Shown here: positions 4,954 through 6,758 of the stretch, piece by piece
How the letters are laid out: every line of letters starts with the position of its first letter
How positions within the stretch are numbered: position 1 is the stretch's first letter
Assembly (NCBI GenBank): GCA_900770205.1
Contig: CAAGJV010000013.1
Coordinates: forward strand, 1-6,758
DNA from: Desulfovibrionaceae bacterium
GTDB lineage: Bacteria; Desulfobacterota; Desulfovibrionia; Desulfovibrionales; Desulfovibrionaceae
Direction of reading: 5' to 3'
Length of the DNA stretch: 6,758 nt
Translations under genes and position numbers: made by a program
Notes under the pieces: model-generated
Database searches by the model: none
What the model saw: the letters and a program-made list of their open reading frames with translations, nothing else
What the model was told of the DNA's origin: nothing

Positions 4954-6738
4954 ATGAGAGTGAATATGAAATACTCATCCCTCCCCAGAATATCAGGCAT
5001 GAGTCGCAGGAGGTGGGAAACCAGAACAGGCAGGGGAGCAGGCATTGCCGCCCAGGCTGTTTTTCTGTTCTGCATGATTTTTCTGCCATACCTGTGGGGT
5101 GGGCGTCAGCTACTTGCAGCAGGCGTTGCCGGCATCGCCATGCTGCTCTGCTTTATTCTCTGGGGAAGCAGTACTGTTTTTACGGGGGCTTTCCGTCCTC
5201 AGCCATGCAGGGGAACCCTTGTTTTTCTGCTCTTTCTTCTTCTGGGTGCTCTGCAGCTTTCGCCTTGGTTCAGCGCCCTTGCCATGAGTGAGGCTCTTTC
5301 CCGGTATTGGGAGCTTGCGAGGGGAACAGGGCTTGTTCATCAGCCTTCCATTCTTGCCGTGCTGCCGGAGGCCCACCGGGAAGGGCTGATGTTGTTCGGC
5401 TCGGCGGCGCTTTTCTCTTTTCTTGCGGCGCAGCTTTTTGCCGTATCCCGCGGAAGGCTTCTTGTGCTTGCATCGGGCATTGCCATGGCCGCGGCGCTTT
5501 GCGCGCTGGCGGCTCTTGTTCAGCATTTCGGCGGGCACGACTGGCTTTTCTGGGTGTACAAGGGGCAGGAACAGAGCCTTTCGGGGCCGTACTTCAACAA
5601 AAACCACTTTGCCATGCTTCAGGAAATGGGGCTTTTTACCTCTCTTGGCCTGGTGCTTGCCCTGTGGAGTGCGCCGCGTGGTTCTACGGTGCGGGTGCTT
5701 GTAAAGAATTACCGTACCCTTTTGATGATGATCTTTGCCTTCTGCACAGTTGTCTGCATAACAGCGCTTCTCTTTTCCCTTTCCCGTGCAGGCATATTGT
5801 GTTCCGCCGCAGGCATGGCCGGCCTGCTTTTGTACCTGCTTTTTTTCCGCACGGGCAGAACGGTTCCTCTGCCGCTTTTCCTGCTTCTCGTCAGTCTTCT
5901 GCTGGTGAGTTTTTACGGGCTGGATTTGGTGATGAGCCGTCTGGAATTTGCGCTTTCCGGAGAAGACAGCAGCGGCCTTTCCCGTTGGGAGATGTGGCGC
6001 ACCATGCTTGATGTGATGGCGCTTTCCCCCTGGTGGGGAACGGGTATAGGCAGCGTTCGTTCTCTCGCGCCGCTTTTTGATTTGAGCTATATGCCGGGCT
6101 TTGTCACCTACGATGCCCATAACGATTATCTGGAATTGGCTGTTGCCTTTGGCATCCCCTGTGCGGTGCTGGTGCCCGCTTTTCTTTTCTTTTTTCTGTT
6201 CCGTTACGTGAGGGGGGGCATGGGAAAAAGCGCCCGCGCTTCTTCTCTTCACCCGCTGGCGGTAAGTGCCCTGCTTGGAATATTGGTTGTCGCCGGGCAT
6301 GAGGCCTTTGATTACGGGCTGAAGCAGGCAGCCAATCTCCAGATATTTGTGGCCCTCTGTACCCTGCTTGGGGGGCTTGTGCGCCATATCGGTTCCCCTG
6401 AAGGGGAGAGAAAGCGCCCTGCCTGGCAGCTGGCCCGCATTTTTCATGTTGTTCCTTTTCTTGCTGCTGGCATCGCTTTTCCGCTGTGGGGGCTGTATGA
6501 AAACTGCCTCACGGCGGGGGGAGAGCTTGCCCGCCTGAATACGCTTATGAACGTGCCGGAAGTGGGAAAGGCCATGCCGCCGGAAACAAGGCTGGAAGCT
6601 GTAGAGCGGCAGGGGCAGAAGGTGCTTCGCCTTGCCCCCGGGAACCTTGCAGCTCTGGAAGCGGTGGGAACCTCCCATGCGGAGCTTGCCCGCCTGAGGC
6701 AGAGTTCTCTGCTTGCCGAAAAGGCAGGGCAGATACTT
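4954..6738 (+). CDS. O-antigen ligase/polymerase-like membrane protein, 3'-truncated
   Basis: The frame is open to the contig end with no stop, giving 595 genuine residues from ATG 4954. The protein is very hydrophobic. About 12-13 membrane spans are visible (near 30-49, 53-69, 87-104, 148-188, 224-237, 255-323, 393-417, 433-449, 460-477, 497-514), with a long probably periplasmic loop at about 324-392. Wzy_C/WaaL-type landmarks are GPYFNKNHFA (211-220), FSLSRAG (274-280), LSRWEMW (342-348), SPWWGTGIGS (358-367) and AHNDYLE (388-394). The His of the last motif matches the essential His of O-antigen ligases. These enzymes transfer or polymerise undecaprenyl-linked glycan at the periplasmic face. 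Residues 520-595 are soluble and Ala/Leu/Glu-rich and may begin a TPR-like tail, as in some family members. The start is uncertain: ATG 4954, 4966 and 4999 are all in frame with weak ribosome-binding sites, and the frame is open back to 4684. Substrate (O-antigen, other polysaccharide, or protein glycosylation) cannot be told. Confidence 0.85.
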
Positions 6739-6758
6739 AGATCGGAAGAGCACACGTC
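6739..6758 (+). other. Illumina TruSeq adapter remnant (artefact)
   Basis: The final 20 bases, AGATCGGAAGAGCACACGTC, are identical to the first 20 bases of the standard Illumina TruSeq read-1 3' adapter. A chance exact match of this length is negligible, and it lies precisely at the contig end. It is untrimmed library sequence and not genomic DNA. In the ligase frame it adds the false residues RSEEHT, and on the - strand it yields the known false peptide start MCSSDL. Genomic sequence stops at or just before 6738. Confidence 0.98.

Noticed and set aside
5307..6011. A + strand 234-codon ORF in another frame
   Set aside because: It overlaps the ligase-like frame completely and is Cys/Arg/Ala/Phe-rich without motifs. 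The frame from 4954 has clear family motifs.
5110..6753. A 547-codon open frame on the - strand
   Set aside because: It is a shadow of the ligase-like gene. The product is rich in Lys, Arg, His and Gln with no recognisable domain, as expected from the antisense of Leu/Phe/Ala-rich membrane codons, and it starts inside adapter sequence.
6444..6755. A - strand ORF starting MCSSDL
   Set aside because: Its start is the translated reverse complement of the sequencing adapter. This peptide is a known contamination signature.

Overview
This window is a bacterial ribosomal-protein/elongation operon end followed by an unrelated envelope gene. In order on the + strand it holds: the 3' seven-eighths of tuf (EF-Tu), rpmG (L33), a tRNA-Trp gene, secE, nusG, rplK (L11), rplA (L1), rplJ (L10), rplL (L7/L12), a pair of overlapping terminators, and then the 5' part of a multi-membrane-span O-antigen ligase/polymerase-like gene running to the end of the contig. 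No convincing gene lies on the - strand. The tuf-rpmG-tRNA-Trp-secE-nusG order, the GC-rich codon use and the L33 sequence (a CPWDKKHT zinc-ribbon tail) fit a delta-proteobacterium, most likely Desulfovibrionaceae (Desulfobacterota). That assignment is from memory of the family and is moderately confident.

Region 1-1624: tuf, rpmG, tRNA-Trp and secE are tightly packed, so the tRNA is probably processed out of a polycistronic transcript. Region 1625-4763: nusG and the four 50S stalk/L1-arm proteins. The gaps here carry RNA structure. There is a GGAA-loop hairpin before rplK, two hairpins in an unusually wide rplK-rplA gap, a terminator-like hairpin after rplA, and a well-formed L10 leader (the autoregulatory site for the L10-L12 complex) before rplJ. 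Region 4764-4953: small hairpins and two strong terminators in tandem; the T-tract of the first forms part of the 5' arm of the second. Region 4954-6738: the O-antigen ligase-like gene, still open at the end.

Two features deserve most attention. First, rpoB, which normally follows rplL in bacteria, is absent and replaced by an envelope glycan gene; this is either a real operon split or an assembly join. Second, the last 20 bases (6739-6758) exactly match the start of the Illumina TruSeq adapter. They are a sequencing artefact, not genomic DNA, so the contig end and the last residues of any translation there are false. I did not find a novel defence, mobile or biosynthetic system in this window.
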